23,912 bases of DNA from UBA7672 sp035995285 (GCA_035995285.1 DASYKO010000476.1:1-23912); one strand, 5' to 3'. Positions 15,923 through 23,583 are shown, counted from the first letter of the stretch. Notes: generated by a model not told the origin, from the sequence alone. Numbers and translations are program-made.

Positions 15923-16831
15923 CGCGTGCAGCTGGTAGCGGGCTGACAGACCGCCTGGCGCTTCGGCGATGGCGATACCCTCCTCCACCAGCTGAATCAG
16001 GTGCGCCCAGATCGAGAGCGCGGCGGCCGGGCGCAGGGCGGGTTCGAGGTCGTGGTAGAGGCGATCGACCATGGCGCGGATGGTCTCGACCCCGCGTTGG
16101 AGCTGGCTGACGATTTCCTCGCGGCGGCGCAGGCGGTGTCCGATATAGGCGTCGATGAAGGAGCGCGGATTGTCGATGTGCGCGCCGTGCGTGGGCACGA
16201 GGCGCGAGAAGTCCATGTCGCGCACGCGGGTGAGGCTTTCAATATAATCGCCCATGTGGCCGTCCGGCGGCGTGACGACGCTGGTCGACCACGCCATGAC
16301 ATGATCGCCGCAGAACAGCGTGCGCTCTTCTTCAAGGGCATAGCAGAAATGCTCGGCGGTGTGGCCGGGAGTATGGACCGCGGTCACCGTCCAGCCCTTG
16401 CCGCTCGCCTCCCAGCCATCGGCGACTTCGATATCGGGCGAGAAGTCTTCATCGTCTTCCGCTTCGATCCGCGCGGCGCCTGCATCGTTGGGAACCGAGA
16501 GGCCGCGTCGGCCGCAGAGCGGGGCGTCGAACATGTCCGCCAGCTCGCGCGCGCAGCCGGAATGGTCGAGATGGTTGTGGGTGACGAGGACGTGCGTGAC
16601 GCGCCGGCAGCCGATGGCGGCTGCGATTGCCTGTTTATGGTCGCCCCGGTCCGGGCCGGGATCGATGATGGCCACATCTTTCGTCCCGCCGACGATGATC
16701 GTGCCGGTGCCTGTCCAGGTGAAGCGGCCGGGATTGCGGGCGACGACGCGCTGCACCCGCGCCGACAGAAGCTGCGCTTGGCCGTAGTCGGGCGCAAAAG
16801 TCCGGTTGAACGGAATCAAGGAAGCTTCCAT
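15908..16831 (-). CDS. MBL-fold metallo-hydrolase (LACTB2/glyoxalase II-like)
   Basis: A 307-residue metallo-beta-lactamase-fold hydrolase without a signal peptide, so cytoplasmic. The metal ligands are clear: HNHLDH at 85-90, His157 (HTPGHT), Asp176 (CGDH) and His215 (PTHG), enough for a two-zinc site. The C-terminal helical part (about 230-307) looks like the small winged domain of LACTB2-like members. The substrate could be a thioester or other ester, or RNA; the sequence does not tell. I chose the ATG at 16831. A TTG at 16897 would extend it over the preceding gene's stop and lacks family-like sequence. It lies 55 bases after the YHS gene and may be the last gene of the sigma-F-type unit. 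No good ribosome-binding site is visible. Confidence 0.85.
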   Translation of the reverse strand: MEASLIPFNRTFAPDYGQAQLLSARVQRVVARNPGRFTWTGTGTIIVGGTKDVAIIDPGPDRGDHKQAIAAAIGCRRVTHVLVTHNHLDHSGCARELADMFDAPLCGRRGLSVPNDAGAARIEAEDDEDFSPDIEVADGWEASGKGWTVTAVHTPGHTAEHFCYALEEERTLFCGDHVMAWSTSVVTPPDGHMGDYIESLTRVRDMDFSRLVPTHGAHIDNPRSFIDAYIGHRLRRREEIVSQLQRGVETIRAMVDRLYHDLEPALRPAAALSIWAHLIQLVEEGIAIAEAPGGLSARYQLHAAYAA

Positions 16832-16886
16832 CGACGGCGGGTTGAACGAGGGGGATACGAGGCGAAGTGCGAGCCGGATCAGGCCG

Positions 16887-17345
16887 CTACTTCTCAAGCA
16901 CCTTGGGCCAGTTGGAATTGCCTTGAGCGATGAGGCCGGGCACGTCCTTCTCCCACTTCTTCTGAACGTCGGTGTTGTAGTTCAGGTAGAGCTTGCCATC
17001 GACGATCTTCCACGTCTTGGGATCGCCCTTCGCGGTGTAGCCCTGCGAGACCGCCCAGGCGCAGTAACCGCCGAACTGCGGGGCGTACTTGTCCGGGTTC
17101 GCCTTGAAGGCGGTGAGGTTGTCTGCGTTGGCGAAGCGCCAGGTTACGTCCTTGTACTTGTACTCGAACGCCTTGGAGCCTTCGACGGGTTTGCCCGAGG
17201 CGAAGTAGGCAACCGCGTCGTAGCCGCCGACCGCCGCTTCATCAAAGAGGCCTTTGTAGATGGCGGGCTTTTCGGCGAGCGCTACAGGCGCAGCCGCGAG
17301 ACCGGCGCCGAGAAGGCTGAGAGCGATGAGTGTGTTGCGAAGCAT
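16887..17345 (-). CDS. Exported YHS domain protein
   Basis: A 152-residue protein with a signal peptide (ALA/EK at about 24) and a YHS-type domain: GGYDAVAYFASGKPVEGS near residues 40-58, then EYKYKDVTWRFANADNL and FGGYCAWAVSQGY, with a single conserved-position cysteine. YHS domains are small, cysteine-containing and often found in metal-handling proteins. This secreted version should be periplasmic. The ribosome-binding site AAAGGAAAG precedes the ATG. It is 41 bases downstream of the DoxX-like gene, so both should be read from the ECF promoter at 17937-17962. A role in metal or redox stress is inferred from that regulation. Confidence 0.87.
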   Translation of the reverse strand: MLRNTLIALSLLGAGLAAAPVALAEKPAIYKGLFDEAAVGGYDAVAYFASGKPVEGSKAFEYKYKDVTWRFANADNLTAFKANPDKYAPQFGGYCAWAVSQGYTAKGDPKTWKIVDGKLYLNYNTDVQKKWEKDVPGLIAQGNSNWPKVLEK

Positions 17346-17386
17346 GGCTGCTTTCCTTTTGGGTTTGGTGAGGCTTCAGGGGAGGA

Positions 17387-17905
17387 TCAGGCTTTGCGGG
17401 TCTGAAGGATGCTGGCGAGGCCGGCGAGAAGCTGGACCAGGACCTTGCAGCGCAGGATCAGGATCGTGACCATCGAGAGCCACACACCGCAGGCGGCCAT
17501 GAACAGCCCGCCGCCATTGTGATTGGGATCGACGCCCAGCGGGGTGAAGAGGTGGAACGAGATCGCGCCGGTCATAACGGCGAGGCCGACGAGACCTCCG
17601 ATCACCGAGAGGGGGCGGAAGCGCGTGGTAAGGCCGATTAGGAGAAGCGTGCTCGCGACCAGTTCTGCCGATCCGATCACATACTGGCTGAAGAGGCCGG
17701 TGTGGGCGAAGAGACCGGGAGCGCCGAGGCTGCCCGCCCATGTGTCGAGCGCGCCAAAAATCTCCTGCGTGTTGACGTGATCGGTGAACTTGAAGCGCAG
17801 GCTGTCGAGGAAGACGGCGCTGGCGAACAGGGTAAGGCCCACCGGAACCCATTTCCCGGCAAGGGCGGCGAAGTCCGGCTTGGCTGTGGCTGCTACGGCG
17901 GTCAT
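17387..17905 (-). CDS. DoxX-like membrane protein
   Basis: A 172-residue inner-membrane protein with about four hydrophobic helices: near 18-35, 70-92 (VIGSAELVASTLLLIGL), 98-118 and 130-155. The size and helix layout match the DoxX/DUF417-like family of small quinone- or redox-related membrane proteins, whose biochemical role is poorly known. AAGGGA lies 9 bases before the ATG. It is the first gene after an ECF-type promoter and leads the YHS gene, divergent from the sigma factor gene. In Caulobacter, DoxX-like genes are, as I recall, among the targets of the metal-responsive SigF, which fits this context. Confidence 0.8.
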   Translation of the reverse strand: MTAVAATAKPDFAALAGKWVPVGLTLFASAVFLDSLRFKFTDHVNTQEIFGALDTWAGSLGAPGLFAHTGLFSQYVIGSAELVASTLLLIGLTTRFRPLSVIGGLVGLAVMTGAISFHLFTPLGVDPNHNGGGLFMAACGVWLSMVTILILRCKVLVQLLAGLASILQTRKA

Positions 17906-17936
17906 GTGCGGCGTCCCTTGTTAACTTCACCGGGAG

Positions 17937-17962
17937 TTCGCATCGAGGCCCGCAGGGGTTAC
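17937..17962 (-). promoter_or_regulatory. ECF (SigF-type) promoter for DoxX-YHS genes
   Basis: Read on the minus strand: -35 GTAACC (17962-17957), exactly 16 bases, -10 CGAA (17940-17937). The -10 lies 31 bases upstream of the DoxX-like ATG. The same pair with the same spacing occurs on the other strand ahead of the sigma gene, which makes chance unlikely. Confidence 0.75.
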
Positions 17963-17997
17963 GCTTGGCGGGCCAATAGTTTTTTCGCATTGTGACT

Positions 17998-18023
17998 GTA
18001 ACCGGCGCGTCAGGCGCGCCGAA
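17998..18023 (+). promoter_or_regulatory. ECF (SigF-type) promoter for the sigma/anti-sigma genes
   Basis: -35 GTAACC (17998-18003), 16 bases, -10 CGAA (18020-18023), 44 bases before the sigma factor ATG. Together with the mirrored copy on the minus strand this predicts positive autoregulation by the encoded ECF sigma factor. From memory, Caulobacter SigF promoters carry a similar GTAACC/CGAA pair. Confidence 0.75.
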
Positions 18024-18067
18024 TACGCAGGAAAGCCCCGAAACAGAGGCTGAACGCAGGCTCAGAC

Positions 18068-18601
18068 ATGGAAGAAGCAGCGTTGCACGCGCTGATGGTT
18101 CGGGGGCTGGCGGGGGACTCGCCGGCCTATTCGGCCCTGCTGAAACAGCTGGCCGAAGCGCTGCGGAGCTATTTCGCAAGGCGGCTGTATCGCCAGCCGC
18201 ATGAAGCCGAGGACTTGGTGCAGGACGTGTTGCTGGCCATCCATTCAAAGCGCGGGACGTTCGACGTCTCGCAAAGATTGACCGCCTGGGTCTACGCCAT
18301 CGCGCAGTACAAGCTGATCGACTACCTCCGCCGCGCAAGGCGCCGGGGCGTTGCCGTGCCGATCGAGGATGAGACGGCGCTGTTCTCGCCTGAGAGCGAT
18401 GCGACCGCGTCCGCCGATGTCGAGACACTGCTGGGCAAACTGCCGGAGAAGCAGCGTGAGACGATTAGGCTGGTGAAGCTCGAGGAGCTGTCGGTGCGCG
18501 AGGCGGCGGACCGGACGGGGCTTAGCGAGTCCGACGTGAAGGTCTCGGTGCACCGGGGCCTCAAGAAACTGTCGAAGTCCGTGAAGGATGGAGAAGGCTG
18601 A
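18068..18601 (+). CDS. sigF: ECF RNA polymerase sigma factor, SigF-like
   Basis: A 177-residue two-domain ECF sigma factor. Sigma2 (about 20-92) has EAEDLVQDVLLAIH for core binding and -10 recognition, and LTAWVYAIAQYKLIDYLRR. Sigma4 (about 120-170) has LPEKQRETIRLVKLEELSVREAADRTGLSESDVKVSVHRGLKKL, the helix-turn-helix for the -35. It overlaps the NrsF-like anti-sigma gene by one base (TGATG), so the pair is made together. The two GTAACC-N16-CGAA promoters in the divergent gap are its likely targets. The SigF assignment rests on the NrsF partner and promoter pattern. The ribosome-binding site is weak. Confidence 0.88.
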   Translation: MEEAALHALMVRGLAGDSPAYSALLKQLAEALRSYFARRLYRQPHEAEDLVQDVLLAIHSKRGTFDVSQRLTAWVYAIAQYKLIDYLRRARRRGVAVPIEDETALFSPESDATASADVETLLGKLPEKQRETIRLVKLEELSVREAADRTGLSESDVKVSVHRGLKKLSKSVKDGEG

Positions 18602-19233
18602 TGGAAACCGATGCGCTGATCCAGACGCTGGCGCGTGATCCGGAGGTGAAGGGTCCGCCGATGAAGGCGTGGCTGGCGATTTCGATCGCCGCGGCCCTTG
18701 CCTATTCCGTGCTTGCGATCCTGGTGGTGGCCGGCGCGCGGCCGGGATTTGAGCAGCATGTTCCGTGGGTGGCCGCCAAGGTTGGCCTGTCGCTGATGTT
18801 CGCGCTTACGGCGGCCCCCCTGCTGCTGCGCCTGTCGCGGCCGGGACAGGGCGCAGGCGCCTGGTTGCCTTTACTTGGCGTGCTGCTGGTCGGCTGCGCG
18901 ATGACGGTGGGTGGATCTCTTGCGAGCATCGCAGACGGCGAGCGGATGCGGGCGTTCACCGGCGGAGGCTTTCCGATCTGCGCCGTGGTGATCCCGACGA
19001 TGGCGGCGCCCTCTGCGGCTGCCCTGTTCCTGTGGCTGCGCAAACAGGCGCCGACGCGGCCCGCGCTGGCCGGCATGGCCGCGGGCATTCTTGCAGGCGC
19101 TCTCGCAGCGATGGCCTATGCCCTCACCTGCCCGGTGGATTCGGCGGCCTTCGTGGCGATGTGGTATCCGCTGGCGATCGCAGCATGTGCGGGCGTAGGC
19201 GCGGCCGTGGGCCGGTTCGCGCTACGCTGGTAA
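18601..19233 (+). CDS. nrsF: NrsF-like (DUF1109) membrane anti-sigma factor
   Basis: A 210-residue inner-membrane protein with about six hydrophobic helices after a short cytoplasmic N-terminus (METDALIQTLARDP) that should hold the sigma factor. The DUF1109 hallmark TCPVDSAAFVAMWY lies at 176-189. Cys127 and Cys177 are 50 residues apart, the same spacing as Cys131 and Cys181, which I recall as the important cysteines of Caulobacter NrsF. Family knowledge: NrsF keeps SigF inactive until metals such as chromate or cadmium affect those cysteines. Translation is coupled to the sigma gene. Confidence 0.85.
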   Translation: METDALIQTLARDPEVKGPPMKAWLAISIAAALAYSVLAILVVAGARPGFEQHVPWVAAKVGLSLMFALTAAPLLLRLSRPGQGAGAWLPLLGVLLVGCAMTVGGSLASIADGERMRAFTGGGFPICAVVIPTMAAPSAAALFLWLRKQAPTRPALAGMAAGILAGALAAMAYALTCPVDSAAFVAMWYPLAIAACAGVGAAVGRFALRW

Positions 19234-19454
19234 AAGCTGCCGCTCGGGCGCGGCGTGCTCGAAGATCCTCTTGTCGGGCGCGCTTAAGAGGTATTTGCTG
19301 AGCGCATTACTGGTTGGGGTTTGGGCTATTGCCCGAGAGCTGATGTTCGGAAGTTTCTCGTGAGGCTCTCCCAGTCCTCGTCTTGGGACTGACGCCGACG
19401 CGAAGCTCTCGCGCGCTGCGGCGCCCCGCCATAACGCAAGCCGGGGGATTGCCG
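19234..19454. other. Intergenic region between nrsF-like and protease genes
   Basis: 221 bases without a gene. Hairpin arms CCTCTT/AAGAGG (19267-19272/19286-19291) may end the sigma operon, but no T-tract follows. A second hairpin (CAGTCC 19372-19377, GGACTG 19386-19391) lies in the leader of the protease gene. I could not assign a promoter. Confidence 0.4.
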
Positions 19455-20462
19455 ATGAAACTTGATTCCGTTCGTTCGCTTAAGGCCCAACTGTCAGGCG
19501 GGCTAGCGTCAGCGGCTGGAGTTGCAGCACATAATCTTTCCGCCTTCGCCGTCGGTGTCAGCGCTAGCGCCGCGCCAAAGGCGCAGCGCCGAGTCGCGCT
19601 TGGCGTCACTTCGGGGACGGGCCGGAACGATTTCCGGCTGGCGGCCCGCTTTCCGCAAAAGCGCAATGGCGCGGCTGATGCCGCCGCCCGGGCCCTGCAT
19701 ACGATGGCTAAAGGCGAGGTCGAGATCCGCTTCGTTGGAAAGGTCCGCAAGCAGGCCAAGCCGCCCTGGTACCGCTCCGAGCAGCGGCCGCTTCTGATCG
19801 GCGCCAGCATCGGCCACTTCAATGTAACGGCGGGCACGATCGGCGCCTTCGTCTATGTCGGCCACGGGCGGTCGCTTCACGTGCTCTCGAACAACCACGT
19901 CCTCGCCAACGAGAACCATGCCAAGAAAGGCGACGCCATCCTGCAGCCGGGCTCATACGACGGCGGCGCGGATCCTGACGAGCGTGTGGCGGAACTCACG
20001 GACTGGAAGCCGCTCAGCGTGAAACGAAAGAACCTCATCGACGCCGCTATCGCGAAGGTGGTGAAGGATGTCGATTGCGAGCGGATCATCATCACCGGCC
20101 AAACCACCAGCCTTGCCGGCGTGCGGAAGGCGCCGCTGGATATCGACGAGATCGTCAGCAAGCTAGGGCGCACCACGGGCTTCAGGCGCGGTAAGGTCAC
20201 TGCCGTTGAGCTCGACGGGCTGCCTGTGACTTACGACGACGGCGATTGCGTCTTCGACGACCAGATCGAGATCGAGGGCGGAGGCCAACGGCCGTTCAGC
20301 GATGGCGGCGATAGCGGTTCGATCATCATGGACGGGGACGGCATGGCTTGCGCCCTCCTGTTCGCGGGGGGCGAGGAAGGCGGCTCGAACGGCAAGGGTC
20401 TCACCTACGCCAACCCCATTGCACCGGTTATGGACGCGCTGAACCTGAGGCTCGCTCTTTGA
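19455..20462 (+). CDS. Trypsin-like serine protease, NAL1-like family
   Basis: A 335-residue protease with a complete predicted triad: His148 (LSNNHVLAN), Asp196 (IDAAIA) and Ser287 (GGDSGS). The block SIGHFNVTAGTIGAFV just before the His motif is typical of the NAL1-like trypsin-fold group. An N-terminal domain (about 46-105) precedes the catalytic part and resembles the small protein encoded next. No clear signal peptide or membrane segment is present, so it may be cytoplasmic or leave by another route. The ATG has GGGGGA 6 bases upstream. The next gene follows after 24 bases. The substrate is unknown. Autoprocessing or regulated proteolysis with the downstream protein is an inference. Confidence 0.85.
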   Translation: MKLDSVRSLKAQLSGGLASAAGVAAHNLSAFAVGVSASAAPKAQRRVALGVTSGTGRNDFRLAARFPQKRNGAADAAARALHTMAKGEVEIRFVGKVRKQAKPPWYRSEQRPLLIGASIGHFNVTAGTIGAFVYVGHGRSLHVLSNNHVLANENHAKKGDAILQPGSYDGGADPDERVAELTDWKPLSVKRKNLIDAAIAKVVKDVDCERIIITGQTTSLAGVRKAPLDIDEIVSKLGRTTGFRRGKVTAVELDGLPVTYDDGDCVFDDQIEIEGGGQRPFSDGGDSGSIIMDGDGMACALLFAGGEEGGSNGKGLTYANPIAPVMDALNLRLAL

Positions 20463-20486
20463 GCCCGGAAGGACTATATTCGCTCC

Positions 20487-20711
20487 ATGGCCGAAGTTTC
20501 CCTGGATATGGCGCGGCAGGTCAAGGACCGGGCACGGAAGGCTGCAGAAGCCGCAGCTGATGTCGCCGGCGTGGGCCTCGGCAAGGTCGGCGGCGATTAT
20601 GTCGTCAAGATCAACCTGCACAAGAAGGCGCCGGCCAAGGCCGCCCTGCCCGCACAGATCGATGGCGTGAGCATCGTCTACGAAGTCATCGGAAAAATCA
20701 CGCCGCGCTGA
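20487..20711 (+). CDS. 74-residue protein resembling the protease N-terminal domain
   Basis: Residues 27-74 (VAGVGLGKVGGDYVVKINL...IDGVSIVYEVIGKITPR) have the pattern GVG-x-G...V-x-V...LP-x-x-IDGV-x-V...G, which often precedes NAL1/trypsin-like protease domains. They also resemble residues 46-105 of the protease encoded just upstream (RVALGVTSGTGRNDF and VEIRFVGKVRK). The first 26 residues form a charged, Ala-rich helix. No signal peptide. The only ribosome-binding candidate, GGAAGGA, is 13 bases from the ATG. It may be an inhibitor, chaperone or activating subunit of the protease. It is convergent with the amidohydrolase gene, 14 bases away. Confidence 0.75.
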   Translation: MAEVSLDMARQVKDRARKAAEAAADVAGVGLGKVGGDYVVKINLHKKAPAKAALPAQIDGVSIVYEVIGKITPR

Positions 20712-20719
20712 TGAGTCCG

Positions 20720-20735
20720 CGCTCCCTAGAGAGCG
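20720..20735. terminator. Weak hairpin at the convergent junction
   Basis: CGCTC (20720-20724) pairs with GAGCG (20731-20735), with a 6-base loop, at the meeting point of the small-protein gene and the amidohydrolase gene. It is short and has no T-tract, so it is only a possible terminator. Confidence 0.3.
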
Positions 20736-22306
20736 TTGCGGATGGCCTGAGGGATATTCGACTGCTGTTTCAGCAGCGAGACGTATGTGGCGTCGTCGGC
20801 CACCGTTATCGCATCCAACGTCATCGGCTGCAGGATTTGCGACAGGGGTGGGGCTGCGGCCAGCGCCACCACCGGCGCAAGCCGCAATGGCTTCACTTTC
20901 GCTGTGGCGAATCTTGGCCGGATCGCCTCGCCTGACGGCTCTTCGTGGTCCAGCTTGAGCGTCACGAAGTCTTTCTTCCGGAGGCCCGCGGGTTTTGGCT
21001 TCTCGAGGTCCTTGGCAAGCTTGGGAAGGTCCGCCAGTCCGTCCTTCAGCTTCTTGACCGCCGCGGCCAGCGTCAGTCCGGAGACCAGCGGATCGCTGTC
21101 GGCATCCTGCAGGTTCAGGACTTTCTTCTTACCGTCCACAGTCCAGGGCTCGGGATTGGCGGCGCCGTCCATCAGGTTCGTGCGGGCGAGGCGCCGCACG
21201 CCTCCGATCATCACCAGGGCGAGATCGGCTTCGCTCGCCTCGATGAGCTGGAGATAGGGATCCTCGGCCGTCCCATCGACCACGATGAGATCGGCGATCT
21301 TCTCGGCTTCCAGCGAGCCAAGGTTTTCACCCCATGACAGCATCGCCGCCGGCGAGGTGGTGGCCATGGCCACGATTTCCCGGTCGCTGAAAATGCCGCC
21401 GCCATTGTCGCTGACGGCCTTGGCGACCTTCAGCTCCGCGAGCAGGTTCTTGCTTCCCGAGGGCGACCAGTCCGAGCCGAGCGCGATCCTGACGCCGGCC
21501 GCTTTGGCCGCCTTGATGTCGGCCGTCCCGCCATAGAGCAGAAGATTGCTCAAGGGCGACCACACCATGCTGGCACCGAATTTCGCCATCACCTTGAAGT
21601 CGGCGCTTTCGAGCGCCGCGCAGTGAATGCCGACCAGCGAGGGCGCCAGCGCCCACGCGCCGTCAGGCAGTTTGAGATCGGTGAAGTGCGACCGCGCCCC
21701 TGGATCCTTTCCTTCGGCCAGGTGCAGGATCACGCAGCGGTCCCGCCGCAGGCGCGCCAGGAATTTCGAGGCGTCCGTCGCCTCGACATCGCTGATCTTC
21801 GCCTTGGCGGCCGGCAGCTCGGCCATCGTCTTGACTTCGACGTTGCGGATCACGCCCTTGTAGAAACGCTCAAGCCGGATCGACTGAAGTGTGATGCCCT
21901 GCGATGTCGTCACGCCGCTCAGGAGGCATTTGGCTTCCACATAGCGGACAAGGGCGGCGGGCAAGCCTTCCGTCGATCCGAGCACCTTCGTCGGTCCGCT
22001 GATGAGCTTGCGGTAATCCGGATGCGATCCCCACCGGTCGCGGTTGGTGTAGAGCTGCGGCACTTTCCACGTCTTGAGACAGTTGTAGCTCAGGTGGTTA
22101 TGCAGCTCGATCAGGCCGGGGTAGATCGTGCCCGCCGTGTTGACGATGTCGCCGGCCACGAACTTCGGCGGAGGCGGCGCCGCCGCAGGCGAGACGGCCT
22201 TGATGCGCACGCCTTCGACCCAGACGATCCCGTCCGGGATCACCTTGGATGTCGGATCCATCGTCACGATCCGTCCGCGAAGCCCGACCCTTGCTGGCTC
22301 AGCCAA
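20726..22306 (-). CDS. Amidohydrolase-superfamily protein with C-terminal extension
   Basis: A 526-residue metal-dependent hydrolase of the cytosine deaminase/TrzN-like amidohydrolase group. Predicted metal ligands are His69 and His71 (GLIELHNHL), His195 (ILHLAEG), His228 (GIHC) and Asp279 (LGSDWSPSG). WSPLSN (249-254) also fits the group. It probably deaminates or hydrolyses a ring or amide compound, but the substrate is not readable. The last 130 or so residues, after the domain end, are an unassigned Lys-rich and Ala-rich extension. The start is TTG, preceded by a strong GGGGGG site that overlaps the stop of the glycosylase-like gene, so the two are coupled. No signal peptide. Confidence 0.82.
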   Translation of the reverse strand: MAEPARVGLRGRIVTMDPTSKVIPDGIVWVEGVRIKAVSPAAAPPPPKFVAGDIVNTAGTIYPGLIELHNHLSYNCLKTWKVPQLYTNRDRWGSHPDYRKLISGPTKVLGSTEGLPAALVRYVEAKCLLSGVTTSQGITLQSIRLERFYKGVIRNVEVKTMAELPAAKAKISDVEATDASKFLARLRRDRCVILHLAEGKDPGARSHFTDLKLPDGAWALAPSLVGIHCAALESADFKVMAKFGASMVWSPLSNLLLYGGTADIKAAKAAGVRIALGSDWSPSGSKNLLAELKVAKAVSDNGGGIFSDREIVAMATTSPAAMLSWGENLGSLEAEKIADLIVVDGTAEDPYLQLIEASEADLALVMIGGVRRLARTNLMDGAANPEPWTVDGKKKVLNLQDADSDPLVSGLTLAAAVKKLKDGLADLPKLAKDLEKPKPAGLRKKDFVTLKLDHEEPSGEAIRPRFATAKVKPLRLAPVVALAAAPPLSQILQPMTLDAITVADDATYVSLLKQQSNIPQAIRNAL

Positions 22307-22317
22307 CTTGCCCCCCT

Positions 22318-23091
22318 TCAGCTTTTCGGCGCCTTCCAGATCAGCGTGTGCCGGTCACCGCTGGGCCGATTCACGCTGGTGTTTTCAGGCGGCGTCTTTG
22401 CCCGCAGCCACGCATCATCGCCCAGGAAATCCGGCGCGCCGAACGGAAGGTCGCGGCGCGGAATGGCGCTGAAGTCGCTCTTCTTGAATGTCGCGCCGTA
22501 ATTTTGCGCGTTGAGGCTGCCGTCTGCGTCTGGCGTCACGATGGTGCGAAGCTGAGTCACGGCCGCCTTCCATCCGGCGAGGAGCGGGGCTTCCTTGCGC
22601 GCACTGGGATGTTGAACGTTGATGACGGGCACGCTGCCTTTTCCAGGCCATAGACTCACGGCCTTCTGCGCCTGCTCACCAAATGCGATGATCGCTTCGA
22701 GGCCCGGCGGCCGCGCCATGTCGTAGAGCTTGTTGCGCCAGGTCTTCTGGGTGGCGTTATCGAGGATCTCCAAGCCCTTCGAGCCCTCGCCCGGAAAAAG
22801 GGCGATCATGTGAGCATTGAGACAGAGATAGGATCGTGTGAGGCCGATCTTGCGCAGGAAACCCTGCGCACGCTGTCCGGCGTCGCCAACCAGCGTGCGT
22901 CCTGCGATGCGTTCTGTGGGGCCGGGATCCGAAGCGACACACAGGACGCGCTGCGATCCATCCAGCCGTCCGCGATAGAAGACCGGCCCCCAGTCGAGCC
23001 AGAAATAGTCTTTCCATGCCGCATAGGATGGCAGCTTCGCAAAATGCTCGGCTATGGCTGCCGGCGGGCCCGGATCAAATTCGACGGGCAT
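22318..23091 (-). CDS. Uracil-DNA glycosylase-superfamily protein
   Basis: A 257-residue protein. Motif A-like VASDPGPTE is at 52-60, GDAGQ at 69-73, the iGL-R-SYLCLNA strand at 82-93, and the closing HPS motif at 161-163, as in family 4/5-like uracil-DNA glycosylases. Motif A deviates from the family 4 form (GEAPG), so activity on uracil is not certain. Four-cysteine Fe-S ligands are not evident. About 90 residues after HPS are an extension not typical of minimal enzymes. ATG with GGGAGG about 6 bases upstream. It leads an operon with the amidohydrolase, 11 bases apart. Confidence 0.75.
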   Translation of the reverse strand: MPVEFDPGPPAAIAEHFAKLPSYAAWKDYFWLDWGPVFYRGRLDGSQRVLCVASDPGPTERIAGRTLVGDAGQRAQGFLRKIGLTRSYLCLNAHMIALFPGEGSKGLEILDNATQKTWRNKLYDMARPPGLEAIIAFGEQAQKAVSLWPGKGSVPVINVQHPSARKEAPLLAGWKAAVTQLRTIVTPDADGSLNAQNYGATFKKSDFSAIPRRDLPFGAPDFLGDDAWLRAKTPPENTSVNRPSGDRHTLIWKAPKS

Positions 23092-23474
23092 CGCGCGCCT
23101 CCCGCCCGGTCAGCCGATCGGTTGCACGCAAGCAGCTCCCAACCTCCGCGTCCGGCAAGGCAGCTGGAGATTTGCAAAGTCGCGGCATGGGCCCCCCTCC
23201 CTTCATCGCGCCGGCAAGCGGACATCCATCGATTGCCGGAGTCAATCAGGGCTGCCCGGAGCAGGCCGGCGCGGTGTCACAGCGATACGATCCCGGTGCA
23301 GGCGACGGATCGGGCAGCCGCCCACCGCATATGAGTAGAGAGATGGACGCCTGTTGTTGGCGCTCTCCATCCGCGCCGCCCCGGAATGGCGTCGCGTAGA
23401 CATTTGTTATTGGTATGGATTCCTGGCCAGCCGCCGGCCGCTCTTCAAAAGCCGCAGATTCTGGCGTCCGGCGT

Positions 23475-23504
23475 TTGACAGCCATGGCCTCACACGTCTA
23501 TATG
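23475..23504 (+). promoter_or_regulatory. Sigma-70 promoter of rplU
   Basis: A perfect -35 TTGACA (23475-23480) is followed after 17-18 bases by CTATAT/TATATG (23498-23504). Transcription would start near 23511, giving a leader of about 70 bases before the rplU ATG. This is the best housekeeping promoter in the window. Confidence 0.75.
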
Positions 23505-23546
23505 CGCGCTCCCTGCCTGCAGGCTTCTGCGGGCGGCGAGGTATTT

Positions 23547-23558
23547 GGTCGCAAGACC
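23547..23558 (+). other. GNRA-capped hairpin in the rplU leader
   Basis: GGTC (23547-23550) and GACC (23555-23558) close a GCAA tetraloop, 25 bases before the rplU start. A protein-binding leader for autoregulation by a ribosomal protein is possible, but the stem is only 4 bp. Confidence 0.4.
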
Positions 23559-23583
23559 CCCTGAAAACACAAGAGATTTTGCG

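Larger units (their letters stand above)
23092..23583. other. Intergenic region between the glycosylase-like gene and rplU
   Basis: 492 bases with no convincing gene. It holds the unseen promoter of the minus-strand operon, a hairpin (GATGGA-CGCC at 23342-23351 pairing with GGCG 23359-23362 and TCCATC 23366-23371, with a 3-base bulge), the rplU promoter and the rplU leader. Confidence 0.5.

Noticed and set aside
16832..16897. TTG-started extension of the MBL-fold protein
   Set aside because: It overlaps the upstream gene's stop, lacks a ribosome-binding site and adds no family-like sequence.
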